This document shows, one piece after another, positions 24,503-33,795 of a stretch of DNA of 64,000 nt. Source of the DNA: Alkalihalobacillus deserti (lineage in GTDB: Bacteria; Bacillota; Bacilli; Bacillales; Bacillaceae_D); NCBI RefSeq assembly GCF_020734105.1, contig NZ_JAJAFR010000015.1, positions 1 through 64,000 of the forward strand, read 5' to 3'. A program made the position numbers and the translations under genes. Position 1 is the stretch's first letter; the number at the start of each line of letters is the position of its first letter. The notes below the pieces were generated by a model, which did no database searches, was not told the DNA's origin, and worked only from the letters and a program-made list of their open reading frames with translations.

Positions 24503-26866
24503 CTAATGACTGCTTTTATTCATTAAAGGCGTGATTACTTTGGCGAAACGGATGCTAACATCCCTTTCATATGATTGATACATGTGTTGGAATAATTGAA
24601 AAGCTTCACGGTTATAAATTCTGATAGGATCCTCTTGGCTATATCCGCGCAACCCAATCCCCTCTTTTAACCGATTCATCTCTTCAATATGCTCGAGCCA
24701 ATGATAGTCTATAGTCGCTAGCAATAGTTTTTTTAAATCAATACCTACCCGCTGTTGCGGAAGGTAGTCTAATTGATAGAAGATCGAACTTATTTCCGTA
24801 TTAACGAGTTCCTTAATATCTGTTAATTCCAATAGAGAACGACGTTTATTCGTGAGATTGACATGTATCGAAAGAGTAGAGAGAATCGATGTTAACTCGT
24901 CTAAGTCCCACTCCTCTGGCAACAGTTCCTTTGAGCACGATTGATCGACGATTTGATCGGTAACGTTTTTCATCATTGAATGAATGACCGGAAGAAGCTC
25001 GTTCGCTTTTAAAATCTCATTTCTCTTTTGATAGATGATGGAACGTTGCTCATTGACAATATTGTCTAGCTGTAGGATATACTCACGAATGGAGTAGTTG
25101 TGGTTCTCGCATGACTTCTGTGCTTTATCGACTAACTTATAGGCCTCTTTACTCGTGATCAAACCGTTTTGGTTAACAGAGAATTTCCTTATCGCCTTAT
25201 CCAATTCTTCCTGAGCATAGCGTTGGACAATATCATCTTCAACGGATGTCATTAATTGGGTCTCACCACGATCACCTTGGCGACCAGATCGCCCTTTCAA
25301 TTGATTATCCACTCTTCGGCTTTCATGACGTTCTGTCCCAAGAACAAACAGGCCACCGAGTTCACTTACACCTTCACCAAGCTCAATATCAGTTCCACGC
25401 CCTGCCATGTTCGTCGCGATGGTAACCTGATGTTTCTGCCCAGCTAGAGAAATTAACTTTGCTTCATTCTCGACACTCTTGGCATTTAAAAGCTGATACG
25501 GAATGTTGCTATTCTCTAAATAAGCAGCCATCTCTTCTGATTGTTGAATGGAGGTTGTTCCAATTAAAACAGGTTGACCAATTACATGACGTTTCTTCAC
25601 TTCTTCTGCAGCTGTTTGATATTTGGCTTCTTTCGTCATAAAAAGAAGCGGTTCATGATCGATGCGGATTCTAGGCTTGTTCGTTGGAACTTGAATAACA
25701 TCGATGGAATACAAAGCTTGAAATTCCTTTTCTTCGGTTTTGGCCGTTCCCGTCATCCCAGATAAGCCTGGATACATCCGATAATAATTTTGAATGGTAA
25801 TCATCGCTTGCGTTTTATTTTCTTCGGTAATGTCCAGATTTTCCTTTGCTTCAAGTGCTTGATGTAAGCCATCGCTAAAAGAGCGCCCTTCCATAATTCG
25901 CCCAGTGAACATATCAATGAGCTTTAATTCTCCATCTGTCACGATATAATCTACATCCAGTTTGAACATGACATGTGCTCGTAGTGCTTGGATGACAAAG
26001 TGATAAAGAGTTTGGTGCTCTAAATCATACAAGTTATCAATGCCAAACGCCTTCTCAACCTTGGTAATGCCATGTTCGGTTAGATTGGCTGCTTTTGTCA
26101 GAGGATCAAAGGTATAGTCAACCTCAGACGTGAATGTTTTTACGAGTTTGGCACAGATATAGCATAGACTCGTATTAACTTCTGATTTAGCCGCTAGAAT
26201 TAACGGCGTTTTCGCCTCGTCAATTAAAACACTGTCAATTTCATCAATAATCGCGAAGTGAAAAGGACGCTGAACCTTGTCGGCTTGATTGTAAACCAGA
26301 TTATCGCGGAGAAAATCAAAACCAAATTCCGTTCCAACCCCGTACGTAATGTCAGAAAGATAGGCCGCTTTTTTTTCTGCGGTGCTGAGCTGAGGGAGGT
26401 TTAGACCAACCGTTAAGCCGAGAAATTCGTGGACTTGTCCGATTAATTCTCGGTCACGTTTGGCTAAATATTCATTTACCGTTATCACATGAACCCCTTT
26501 TCCTTCAAGGGCTCGTAAATAACTTGGCAGAGTGGCAACTAAGGTCTTTCCTTCTCCGGTGGGCATTTCCGCAATGTTTTGATCAGTAAGGGCCAATCCA
26601 CCAATTAATTGAACATCATGATGGCGCAGACCAAGCACACGTCTTGAGGCTTCACGGACAATGGCAAATGCCTCAACAGTAATATCGCTGATACTCTTGC
26701 CTTGAGCCAATTGCTCCTTGAAGTAAAAAGTCTTTTCGCGAAGCTTTTCATCTGAAAATTGCAGGTACTCCCCTTCAAGGACATTTATTTCCTGAACAAG
26801 CAGTTCATAGTGCTTAAGTTCTTTGAATTGTTGATCACCAACAATTTGTTTTATGTAAGATAACAT
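24503..26866 (-). CDS. secA2: Accessory Sec translocase ATPase SecA2
   Basis: 787 aa from ATG 26866 (AAGGAGAG upstream; an 18-codon upstream extension has no site). It has the SecA motor motifs: Walker A in EMPTGEGKT (Lys107), IIDEIDSVLIDEAKTPL (DEAD-type Walker B), TGRIMEGRSFSDGLHQALEA and the arginine-finger motif GRSGRQGD. The C-terminal zinc-binding tail of housekeeping SecA is absent (ends MNKSSH), and it is shorter than SecA1, both typical of SecA2. It would drive export of S-layer-type proteins with SlaP. A divergent 372-base region separates it from the large surface protein at 27239. Confidence 0.95.
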   Translation of the reverse strand: MLSYIKQIVGDQQFKELKHYELLVQEINVLEGEYLQFSDEKLREKTFYFKEQLAQGKSISDITVEAFAIVREASRRVLGLRHHDVQLIGGLALTDQNIAEMPTGEGKTLVATLPSYLRALEGKGVHVITVNEYLAKRDRELIGQVHEFLGLTVGLNLPQLSTAEKKAAYLSDITYGVGTEFGFDFLRDNLVYNQADKVQRPFHFAIIDEIDSVLIDEAKTPLILAAKSEVNTSLCYICAKLVKTFTSEVDYTFDPLTKAANLTEHGITKVEKAFGIDNLYDLEHQTLYHFVIQALRAHVMFKLDVDYIVTDGELKLIDMFTGRIMEGRSFSDGLHQALEAKENLDITEENKTQAMITIQNYYRMYPGLSGMTGTAKTEEKEFQALYSIDVIQVPTNKPRIRIDHEPLLFMTKEAKYQTAAEEVKKRHVIGQPVLIGTTSIQQSEEMAAYLENSNIPYQLLNAKSVENEAKLISLAGQKHQVTIATNMAGRGTDIELGEGVSELGGLFVLGTERHESRRVDNQLKGRSGRQGDRGETQLMTSVEDDIVQRYAQEELDKAIRKFSVNQNGLITSKEAYKLVDKAQKSCENHNYSIREYILQLDNIVNEQRSIIYQKRNEILKANELLPVIHSMMKNVTDQIVDQSCSKELLPEEWDLDELTSILSTLSIHVNLTNKRRSLLELTDIKELVNTEISSIFYQLDYLPQQRVGIDLKKLLLATIDYHWLEHIEEMNRLKEGIGLRGYSQEDPIRIYNREAFQLFQHMYQSYERDVSIRFAKVITPLMNKSSH

Positions 26867-27238
26867 TAATTTTCTCTCCTTACTTCTAGTAAAAAAGACA
26901 TAGAAGTATTCATCAATCAATTATAACATTAACGATAAAACCTTATCTATATGAGATGATTCTATTTTCAATTTATTTTCCAAATTGATCGCCATCTTCT
27001 TGCTAGATTTCCCCGCTTTTCCTTCAAGCGTTTTTCCAACCATATCAACCATTCCTGTCATTCTGCTGGAATGATAAATTTCTATCTGAAGCTATTAAAA
27101 TATGAACAAAAGCTATTCTCGTGTTTTAGTACGAGTTTTTTAATCGTACTTATGGACTAACAAACTACCAATTATGTATAATTATAGAAGAATTATGTGG
27201 AAATGCAAAAAATGTTAAATGTATGAGGAGGACTTATA
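26867..27238. promoter_or_regulatory. Divergent promoter region of secA2 and surface protein
   Basis: 372 bases with no gene. TATAAT at about 27176 is a good -10 for the plus-strand gene. AGTACGA and TCGTACT form an inverted repeat at about 27128-27151, just upstream of it, and may be an operator or a weak terminator. CATTCC/GGAATG form another small inverted repeat near 27049-27075. Confidence 0.45.
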
Positions 27239-29731
27239 TTGAAAAACTTTGTAAGTAAGATGTTCTTTTTATTTACTATCGTTCTGTGTACGTTACCGTT
27301 CATCCACGTTTCAGCGCCGATTGTGGCAGCTGAAGAGGATGGAAAGTGGAGAGTGATAGATTCAGTAGAAAATGTACCTTTAAATAAGGAATGGACCATT
27401 GAATTTAACGAGGATGTCGATCTATCGGCTATTACGTCTGATCACATTTTTGTGAAAGATGAAAGAGACCAGGTTGTGTCGACTACAACGGTTCTCGTTG
27501 ATCATGGGACGACTGTAAAGGTCTTACCACCTCTAGATGGGTATCAACCTTTTCAAACGTATACACTTTTTGTCGGTGAGCGCGTTTATTCAACAAAGGA
27601 ACGTTCATTACATGAAGGTGTAAAACAATCATTTGAAACAGGTGATTTTGAAGAAGAACTAAGTCCACCTTTTGAGACTCGCTCTGATAGTGCCAATGAG
27701 GTTATTTACCAAGATCATGTAATTGAATTAGAAGAAGAAACTTTGTTAAGAGCCCAACTGTTGTCGGTGGAAGACAACCTCTTTATTTTTGATGGCGCTC
27801 CGGAAGAGATTACGAAGTTAGAAAAAGGAGATATTTTTATCTTACCTCCAACAGAAGAGTATCCAATGGGATGGGCCAAGAAAGTGGTCTCCATTAAAGT
27901 AGAAGCTAACGTCACCAGTGTGGTGACAGAGGAACCGACTATGGAAGAAGTCCTTGAAGAAATTGACCTTTCCCAAGCCATTCCGGTTAAAGCCACTGAC
28001 TTTGAGATTGACCCAGAACTATTCCCTAACGCGATTGAAGAAGTATCTGAGGATGGTAACGAGGTCGTCTACAGTCAAGCGACTGACCCGAACGTGAAAA
28101 TAACGATTACAACGAAAAACGGCGATCCTCATGTGAAATTTGAAGGAATTGAAGTTTTTCCTAAAGGGGACAACCCGGGGCCGGCTATGTTAAATGGAGA
28201 CATCACTTTTTTAGTACCAGAAATCCATTTAGACACTAAGGGATTAAATATAAATCACTTAGAGTTTACGAGTGGATTTGAGTCGAATTTAAAACTGGAT
28301 TTTCCAATGGTTCAAGGATTCAATCCACCCCCGACTCAAATTCCTAAGCTTCCTATTAAAATTCCCGTCAAAGCATATGGAATCGCTGGTGCTTCTATTA
28401 ATTTAAGTTTATTTCTAGAAGGAAGCGGTGAAGTGAATCTTAGTGTCTCATCCAAAGACTCATTAATCATTAATGTTGGTGCGACAACTATCGATGATAC
28501 CTTCACTCCATTTAATCGGACAAGATATACATCCGAAGCAAAAATAGGGATACTAAAAGGCACGATTAAAGGGAAAATGGGGCCGCGAATTAATGTGAAT
28601 GCTGAGGTGTTGCAATTTACGTTAGGTGGTATCAATCTAGACGGGGGATATAAGTTTGAAATAAACGGCGAAGTTGATTTGCAGAACGTTTGCTTCAATA
28701 GAAAAGAGGAATTGTTTCTAGAAGCAAATGCCTTAATCGGTAAAGAACCAAAGCCATTAAAGAAATACACGCTACCAGTTTGGTCTATGCCACTTAATCA
28801 TCTTTCAACTTGTACATATGATGAGTTACTCGTGACACCGAACGAGGTTGTATTAGAACCAGGTGAGCATATTCAACTTGATCTGCAAGGTAAGAGGTTT
28901 AATACCATTGATGAGCTAGAATTTCCGGACTCCAACATCAAGATGATTTCGTTAAATAATGATGTCGTAAGAGTCAATTCACTAGGCTATGTGACTGCAC
29001 GGTTTGGCGCTGTACCTGGAGCCCAAACGACAGTCATGATCAGTTATAGAAATGGGGAAGATGGGACGGTAGAAGCTCAAATCCCCATTACTATTGCAGG
29101 CAATTATGTGGAAAAAGAAAAAGAGGAAATGATCGAGATCTACTCTTCTGTATCCGGAGCAATCTGGGAAGAAATTCGTGGAAGTGAAATTCATCAACAA
29201 TATCCGGATATCCCAGCATTTAGTGACATTCGTTCAACTCTACTAAACTATGGGACTGAATCGTTTATAGATGGGCCAATTAAAGCGTTTTATGAAGAGG
29301 CTTGTTATTCTTGCGATTGGATGTTTTTCCCCTGGTTAGAGGAAGATATCAGGTGGAAGGTCGTCAGTCAAACTCCTAAAACGATCCAATTTTATGCCGT
29401 TGAGTTTGAAGGGCATCTTACTTTTGGTGGAAACTATACCATCACTCTAGAAAGTGAAAATGGAGACTGGAAGTTAGCGGATATGAGCTTTGAAAGTTTC
29501 GAAGATCGAAGTTTAGACCTAACACGTGAAGAAGCAGAGAAGATTATCTATGACTATTATTCGCAATGGAATAGCAATCTATCAATGACGTACTTAAGGC
29601 TAGATAGTAACCGAGTTCAAAATTGGTATACGGGAGAATGGTATACGAAGCGAGAACATGTATTTGAAGTAGTGGGCGATGATTATACATCTGAAGTGGC
29701 GATTAATGCGGATACAGGATTTACTCCTTAA
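27239..29731 (+). CDS. Large secreted surface protein with SbsA-type Ig domain
   Basis: 830 aa from TTG 27239 (AGGAGG upstream). Signal peptide about 1-31 (ending PIVAAEE). Residues about 33-137 are an SbsA/Big_5-type Ig domain (WTIEFNEDVDLSAITSDHIF). A region of about 150 residues follows that resembles nothing I know, then a long beta-rich part (about 270-540) with VKAYGIAGASINLSLFLEGS-type repeats, a Big_2-like segment (about 545-625) and a C-terminal NTF2-like domain (about 640-830). No covalent anchor or SLH domains. It is divergent from secA2 and thus a candidate substrate of SecA2/SlaP, though that is inference. Confidence 0.8.
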   Translation: MKNFVSKMFFLFTIVLCTLPFIHVSAPIVAAEEDGKWRVIDSVENVPLNKEWTIEFNEDVDLSAITSDHIFVKDERDQVVSTTTVLVDHGTTVKVLPPLDGYQPFQTYTLFVGERVYSTKERSLHEGVKQSFETGDFEEELSPPFETRSDSANEVIYQDHVIELEEETLLRAQLLSVEDNLFIFDGAPEEITKLEKGDIFILPPTEEYPMGWAKKVVSIKVEANVTSVVTEEPTMEEVLEEIDLSQAIPVKATDFEIDPELFPNAIEEVSEDGNEVVYSQATDPNVKITITTKNGDPHVKFEGIEVFPKGDNPGPAMLNGDITFLVPEIHLDTKGLNINHLEFTSGFESNLKLDFPMVQGFNPPPTQIPKLPIKIPVKAYGIAGASINLSLFLEGSGEVNLSVSSKDSLIINVGATTIDDTFTPFNRTRYTSEAKIGILKGTIKGKMGPRINVNAEVLQFTLGGINLDGGYKFEINGEVDLQNVCFNRKEELFLEANALIGKEPKPLKKYTLPVWSMPLNHLSTCTYDELLVTPNEVVLEPGEHIQLDLQGKRFNTIDELEFPDSNIKMISLNNDVVRVNSLGYVTARFGAVPGAQTTVMISYRNGEDGTVEAQIPITIAGNYVEKEKEEMIEIYSSVSGAIWEEIRGSEIHQQYPDIPAFSDIRSTLLNYGTESFIDGPIKAFYEEACYSCDWMFFPWLEEDIRWKVVSQTPKTIQFYAVEFEGHLTFGGNYTITLESENGDWKLADMSFESFEDRSLDLTREEAEKIIYDYYSQWNSNLSMTYLRLDSNRVQNWYTGEWYTKREHVFEVVGDDYTSEVAINADTGFTP

Positions 29732-29809
29732 TCGGAACACAGAAGATTTTAAAGATCCTTCTCATATGAAGTGTGAAACGAAACTAAGTCAGTAAATATC
29801 TATCAGTTT

Positions 29810-29842
29810 GGAGATGCATGGTTCACTTGCATCTCCTTTTTC
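29810..29842 (+). terminator. Terminator after large surface protein
   Basis: GGAGATGCA (29810-29818) pairs with TGCATCTCC (29828-29836), then TTTTTC. Confidence 0.9.
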
Positions 29843-29894
29843 TTATTACCAGCAAAATATAGCACTCCCGCCCGGGTTCAGCAACCGCTCGCAT

Positions 29895-29975
29895 GCTAAT
29901 TGCGCGCAATCGGTCATTAATTGCACGACTATCTAATTAATTGCAAAGGAAATACAACTAATTGCACAAAAACAA
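29895..29975. repeat. Cluster of TAATTGCA-type direct repeats
   Basis: CTAATTGCGCG, TTAATTGCACGA, TTAATTGCAAAG and CTAATTGCACAA follow one another at spacings of about 17-25 bases, with a fifth partial copy (AAATGCACC) near 29980. Could be a short intergenic repeat cluster or binding-site array between convergent genes. Confidence 0.5.
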
Positions 29976-30098
29976 AAATAAATGCACCGAACACAACTCT
30001 TTTTGCACGCGCATCAAACTGCTGTCACCTCTAAAAAAAGCGATCTACATTTAAGATACTCTATCTATAAGTAAAAACAAAAACCCCCTAGATTCTAA

Positions 30099-30141
30099 AG
30101 GCCACTGAAAAAGGTGAAAATCTTACCTATTTCAGTGGCCT
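30099..30141 (-). terminator. Terminator of second L,D-transpeptidase
   Basis: AGGCCACTGAAA (30099-30110) pairs perfectly with TTTCAGTGGCCT (30130-30141), with an inner GGT/ACC step. Partial extension by flanking CTAGATTCT and AGATTCTAG. Confidence 0.85.
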
Positions 30142-30168
30142 CAGATTCTAGGAGATCTTCACATCAAC

Positions 30169-31584
30169 TTACTCCACCATTCCACTCAAACGATCTTCCC
30201 ACTCATTAAGGAAATCAGTATACGCGGGAAGATCTGGGTACATTCCAGGATGGAGCTTGTTTCCTGCTGCTTTAATATCAAGACTTCGAACCTTTAAACG
30301 ACTCAGTAAAGCAAAGTCTTCATCAATCGTAGCGAGATTGCCATTATTAATATCCTGTTCCATCCGCTTCAACACTTCATAGATCGTCACTTCCCAAATA
30401 ACGGTTTCTCGTTCAATTTTCGCTGGAAGGACAAATTGTTGACCGGCTAAATCTCGATTGCCCGCTCCATAAATCCGGTAAACGGCCCGCTCGGTTCGTC
30501 TAATTTCGCTAGAGAGATGATGGTATGCATCGACTGCATCTTGATTCAGAACGCCTTTGCTTACATAACTGTGCAGGTTCGCTTGAGCATTCTGCAATCC
30601 TTGGCTCGTTTTCGTTGCATCAATAATCCGCGCCGCTCTTACTCGTAATTCATCTGCGTATCGGAGTTGTTCTTGAAGCCAATCTTTTCGCTGTCTATTT
30701 GTGACTGCATCAAGCGCGCGCTGTGCCGTTAAAATGTTCTGTCTGGTTTCATTATATGCAGTATGGTATGCAGTGTTTGTGACAGCATCTTCAGGCTTTT
30801 GCAGTTGGTAAAAACTGCGCAGGTTGTTGGCGCTGATTTGCGCTTCGCCAACTAGCTTGGTCGCTTCTGCATTAATATGCGCTTCAAGTAGTGAATTCAC
30901 TTGGTTGGGTAGACCTTGAACAACGAGAGGGTTTTTGTTTGGATCAAGCCATTGCAATAAGTGAACCATGCTTTGCTCGGATACCGCCACACAGCCTGCA
31001 GTGGGACTCGTAGATGAGCTCCAGACGTGGATGAAGATGGCACTTCCTTTACCCGGTACAATCGGGTTCATGTTGTAGTTAATGACGACACCGTATTTGT
31101 ATAATGGATGATTCATTCGCTCGAAGCTTTTCCATTTTGCTTGCGGATTTCCCGAAAAATTCACCCATTTATTGTAGTCTGGGGAAGAAGGGTCATCAAT
31201 CCAATAGTCATGGCTCCCTGCACGACGGTAAGGCATGCTTACTCCGGAAGGTTTGGGAGCATGTCCAAATGCAGTGCCAAGTTCAAACACTCCTATCGGG
31301 GTTTTGCCGTCACCTTCCTTTGTTTTGTGATCGATACCGCTAGTACCAAGGACGGCTTGCATCGGTGAATGGACTTTCACCCAGCGACCATTTTGTTTTT
31401 CGTAGGTTTGAAGAGTCGCTCTTTGGTTGCCGATTCGATCAGCGGTTACCACAATGACTTGCTCCGATGAAGTCAGTTGATTCATTTGAGAATAGGTAGC
31501 CGCTTCTGTGGTCATCGTCCATAAAAACATGGGAGCAAGGACGATGACGCTAAGAAAAACGTTAAAAAGGACAGATAATTTCAA
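30169..31584 (-). CDS. Secreted L,D-transpeptidase-like protein with SbsC-like module
   Basis: About 471 aa. TTG 31584 is preferred (GAGGTG six bases upstream); GTG 31593 overlaps that site. Signal peptide about 1-29 (TTEAA). Catalytic domain about 40-215 with His186 in FIHVW and Cys198 in TAGCVAV; it belongs to the YkuD/ErfK-related group with the longer insertion, distinct from the enzyme at 16409. The C-terminal part (about 230-470) is one SbsC-like module closely related to that of the 18566 protein (LRYADELRVRAARIIDA, RIYGAGNRDLAGQQFVLPAK). So it too should be held on the wall by polymer binding. Confidence 0.83.
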   Translation of the reverse strand: MKLSVLFNVFLSVIVLAPMFLWTMTTEAATYSQMNQLTSSEQVIVVTADRIGNQRATLQTYEKQNGRWVKVHSPMQAVLGTSGIDHKTKEGDGKTPIGVFELGTAFGHAPKPSGVSMPYRRAGSHDYWIDDPSSPDYNKWVNFSGNPQAKWKSFERMNHPLYKYGVVINYNMNPIVPGKGSAIFIHVWSSSTSPTAGCVAVSEQSMVHLLQWLDPNKNPLVVQGLPNQVNSLLEAHINAEATKLVGEAQISANNLRSFYQLQKPEDAVTNTAYHTAYNETRQNILTAQRALDAVTNRQRKDWLQEQLRYADELRVRAARIIDATKTSQGLQNAQANLHSYVSKGVLNQDAVDAYHHLSSEIRRTERAVYRIYGAGNRDLAGQQFVLPAKIERETVIWEVTIYEVLKRMEQDINNGNLATIDEDFALLSRLKVRSLDIKAAGNKLHPGMYPDLPAYTDFLNEWEDRLSGMVE

Positions 31585-31782
31585 AGAACGCACCTCGCAA
31601 TAACAGATTTTAACATCCTCATTATACGATAGTTCAAAAACGGGTGCGATAGTAAATAATAGAATTCCCCCACAAACTATGAATAGATAAAAGGGAATCT
31701 AAAAAGAAGCTAGAATAATATAGAAAAGAAAGGTAAAATAAAGAAAAAATTAGTGAACATTTGGAAAAGGAGGTTTCTCTAG

Positions 31783-33126
31783 ATGAAGGAAGCATCAACA
31801 CTCAAAAAAGTCGTCCTTTCTTCGACGTTTGCAACAGGTCTTATGCTTGCGACGCCACTTGCAGCAGATGCAGCCCTTGGAGATCAAACGTTACGAATCG
31901 GAATGGATGATCCCGACGTAAAAGATTTACAAGATACGCTTAAGAATAAAGGTTTTTTTACCCATCCCAGCTCAACAGGCTACTATGGATCGATTACAGC
32001 AGATGCAGTCCGTCAGTTTCAGGCTAAGCATAACTTACAAGTAGATGGAATTGCCGGTCCACAAACGTTAAGGGTTCTTTTAAAGAAAATGGATGGACAA
32101 GCTCATACAGCAAGTGCTAAAACTGTAACGGCACAGTCTTCAAGCCAAGTCGTGCAGTCGACAACCTTATTGCGATCTGGATCAAGCGGTACACAAGTCG
32201 AGCAACTGCAACAAAAGTTAAAGGAACGTGGTCACTACAATTACACGATTACAGGTCAATTTGGAAGAATTACCGAAGCGGCAGTGAAAGAGTACCAACG
32301 AGCCAATAACCTTGTCGTCGATGGCATTGTTGGACCACAAACGCTTGGGCTTTTAATCAATGAGCCAACAACGGCTCAAGCACCTACTTATCAAACGGAA
32401 ACTAGAGATGAGAAAATAGCAAGTCGAACGGTAGTCAATACGACACCATCAGCATCCACACAAACAATATCCGTACTCAAGATCGGTAGCAGCGGTACAG
32501 CGGTTACTGGGTTACAGGTAAAGTTACGCTCTCTAGGATTATTCGATCAAGAGCCAACGGGATATTATGGAGAGGTCACGGCAGCGGCCGTTCGCAGCCT
32601 GCAACGTCTACATCAATTGACGGCAGATGGGATTGCTGGGCCCAAAACGTTAAATACATTGAACAGTTTGGCTACGAATCAACCTGCAGCACAGGCGCCT
32701 TCGATTCAACCTGTGGCGACAACACCGGCACAACAAGCACCAACACAACCAACTGCAAGTCCTGCTGCCCTTGTCACCAATCTAGTTGCTGAAGCCGCTA
32801 ATTACATAGGAGTACCCTATTTATGGGGCGGTACATCGACTGCAGGGTTTGACTGCAGCGGCCTTATCCAATATGTCTTTAATAAGCAAGGCATTTCAAT
32901 TCCACGTACCGTCGCGCAGCAGTGGAATGCAGGGAAAACAGTTGCGCAACCAGCTGTAGGAGATCTCGTATTCTTTGAAACGATTTCTGCTGGCCCATCC
33001 CATAACGGTATTTACATTGGCAACAACCAATTCGTACATAGCGGCTCATCAACGGGAGTGACCATTGCGAATATGAATAGTAGCTATTGGAGTGAACGCT
33101 ACCTCGGAGCGAAGCGACTCTATTAA
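31783..33126 (+). CDS. Secreted NlpC/P60 peptidoglycan endopeptidase with three PG-binding domains
   Basis: 447 aa, ATG with AAGGAGG. Signal peptide about 1-30 (PLAADAA). Three peptidoglycan-binding type 1 domains at about 36-110, 130-195 and 225-297, each with the pattern LRxGxxGxxVxxLQxxL and DGIAGPQTL-type ending. A Ser/Thr/Pro/Gln linker then leads to an NlpC/P60 domain (about 330-447) with catalytic Cys358 in FDCSG, His407 in SHNGIYIG and a third polar residue His419. It cleaves D-Glu-meso-DAP or similar bonds in wall peptides; likely a cell-separation or remodelling autolysin. Monocistronic, divergent from the L,D-transpeptidase. Confidence 0.95.
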   Translation: MKEASTLKKVVLSSTFATGLMLATPLAADAALGDQTLRIGMDDPDVKDLQDTLKNKGFFTHPSSTGYYGSITADAVRQFQAKHNLQVDGIAGPQTLRVLLKKMDGQAHTASAKTVTAQSSSQVVQSTTLLRSGSSGTQVEQLQQKLKERGHYNYTITGQFGRITEAAVKEYQRANNLVVDGIVGPQTLGLLINEPTTAQAPTYQTETRDEKIASRTVVNTTPSASTQTISVLKIGSSGTAVTGLQVKLRSLGLFDQEPTGYYGEVTAAAVRSLQRLHQLTADGIAGPKTLNTLNSLATNQPAAQAPSIQPVATTPAQQAPTQPTASPAALVTNLVAEAANYIGVPYLWGGTSTAGFDCSGLIQYVFNKQGISIPRTVAQQWNAGKTVAQPAVGDLVFFETISAGPSHNGIYIGNNQFVHSGSSTGVTIANMNSSYWSERYLGAKRLY

Positions 33127-33128
33127 AA

Positions 33129-33172
33129 AAGGACTCTCTCATTCTAATAAAAAAAGTGAGGGAGTTTTTTAG
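33129..33172 (+). terminator. Terminator of NlpC/P60 gene
   Basis: ACTCTCTCATTC and GTGAGGGAGT pair around an A-rich loop, then TTTTTTAG. Confidence 0.75.
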
Positions 33173-33434
33173 TTTGTTGAAATAAATAGAAGTGAAAAGG
33201 GGCGAAGGGATGGATGATGAAACAAACGGTGTTCACTTAATAACAAGCAGCAGCCACTCCGAAAAAGATAAAGGCACATTGCATTCGAAAACGGTGTTTA
33301 AAACGCAACGACTAAGCAAAGGCAACGGCGAGTAGGATCAATTTGCAGAACAACGACGAAGTGAAAATTTTAACTTCCAAAGATTTCAAATAAAAAATGC
33401 TCCCGCAAAAGCGAAAGCATCAATACCAATTCGT

Positions 33435-33560
33435 TTAAAGCAGATTACCAAGCAGCGAAGCACCAACAGCTAATGCAATCGCTACTACTGAAGCTAAAGT
33501 GATAATAATATACCCCTTAACCTTTTTCCTTTTTTGCATTTGTTCGGGTGTTAAAAACAT
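33435..33560 (-). CDS. 41-aa membrane peptide under c-di-GMP riboswitch
   Basis: ATG 33560 with TGGAGGTA seven bases upstream; the longer frame that continues to 33626 runs into the riboswitch and is rejected. The sequence starts MFLTPEQMQKRKKVKGY and then has one hydrophobic helix (IIITLASVVAIALAVGASLLG), so it is a single-span membrane peptide with a short basic cytoplasmic N-terminus. The c-di-GMP-I aptamer ends less than 30 bases before the start codon and no terminator lies between, so control is probably at translation initiation. Function unknown; a role in the switch between motility and surface polysaccharide is plausible from context. Confidence 0.75.
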   Translation of the reverse strand: MFLTPEQMQKRKKVKGYIIITLASVVAIALAVGASLLGNLL

Positions 33561-33587
33561 ATGTATACCTCCAGTAATGTAAAATGA

Positions 33588-33698
33588 ATCATACGGAGGA
33601 CAAACCTTTCGGCAGCTGGCTGGCATAGTGGTTTTCCAATGAAGCCCCTATAGCTTTGCGTCATCATCTTTCGGTGATTTTGCTATTGTCGTATGATC
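33588..33698 (-). ncRNA. Cyclic di-GMP-I (GEMM-I) riboswitch
   Basis: Read on the minus strand, the region has the conserved GEMM-I landmarks in order: AGCAAAATCACCGAAAG with a GAAA tetraloop, GATGACGCAAAGCT, a variable stem, CCAGCCAGCTGCCGAAAGG containing the tetraloop-receptor side. The closing helix is CATACGACAA with TTGTCC-TCCGTATG (33588-33600 and 33688-33698 on plus). The spacing and loops fit the class; only a covariance search was not possible. It sits immediately upstream of the 41-aa peptide. Confidence 0.85.
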
Positions 33699-33750
33699 TC
33701 AATATATATATCGACAATATATGACAAAGTTTTAGTGATTTCCTCAAATA

Positions 33751-33785
33751 AAAAAGTCACTCTCAAAATGAATAAGAGTGACTAT
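33751..33785 (-). terminator. Terminator of LCP gene
   Basis: AGTCACTCT pairs with AGAGTGACT around CAAAATGAATA; on the minus strand it is followed by TTTTTTAT. Confidence 0.9.
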
Positions 33786-33795
33786 TGCGTTCATT

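Noticed and set aside
29895-29990. Possible CRISPR array
   Set aside because: Repeat units are only about 9 bases, spacing irregular, no cas genes.
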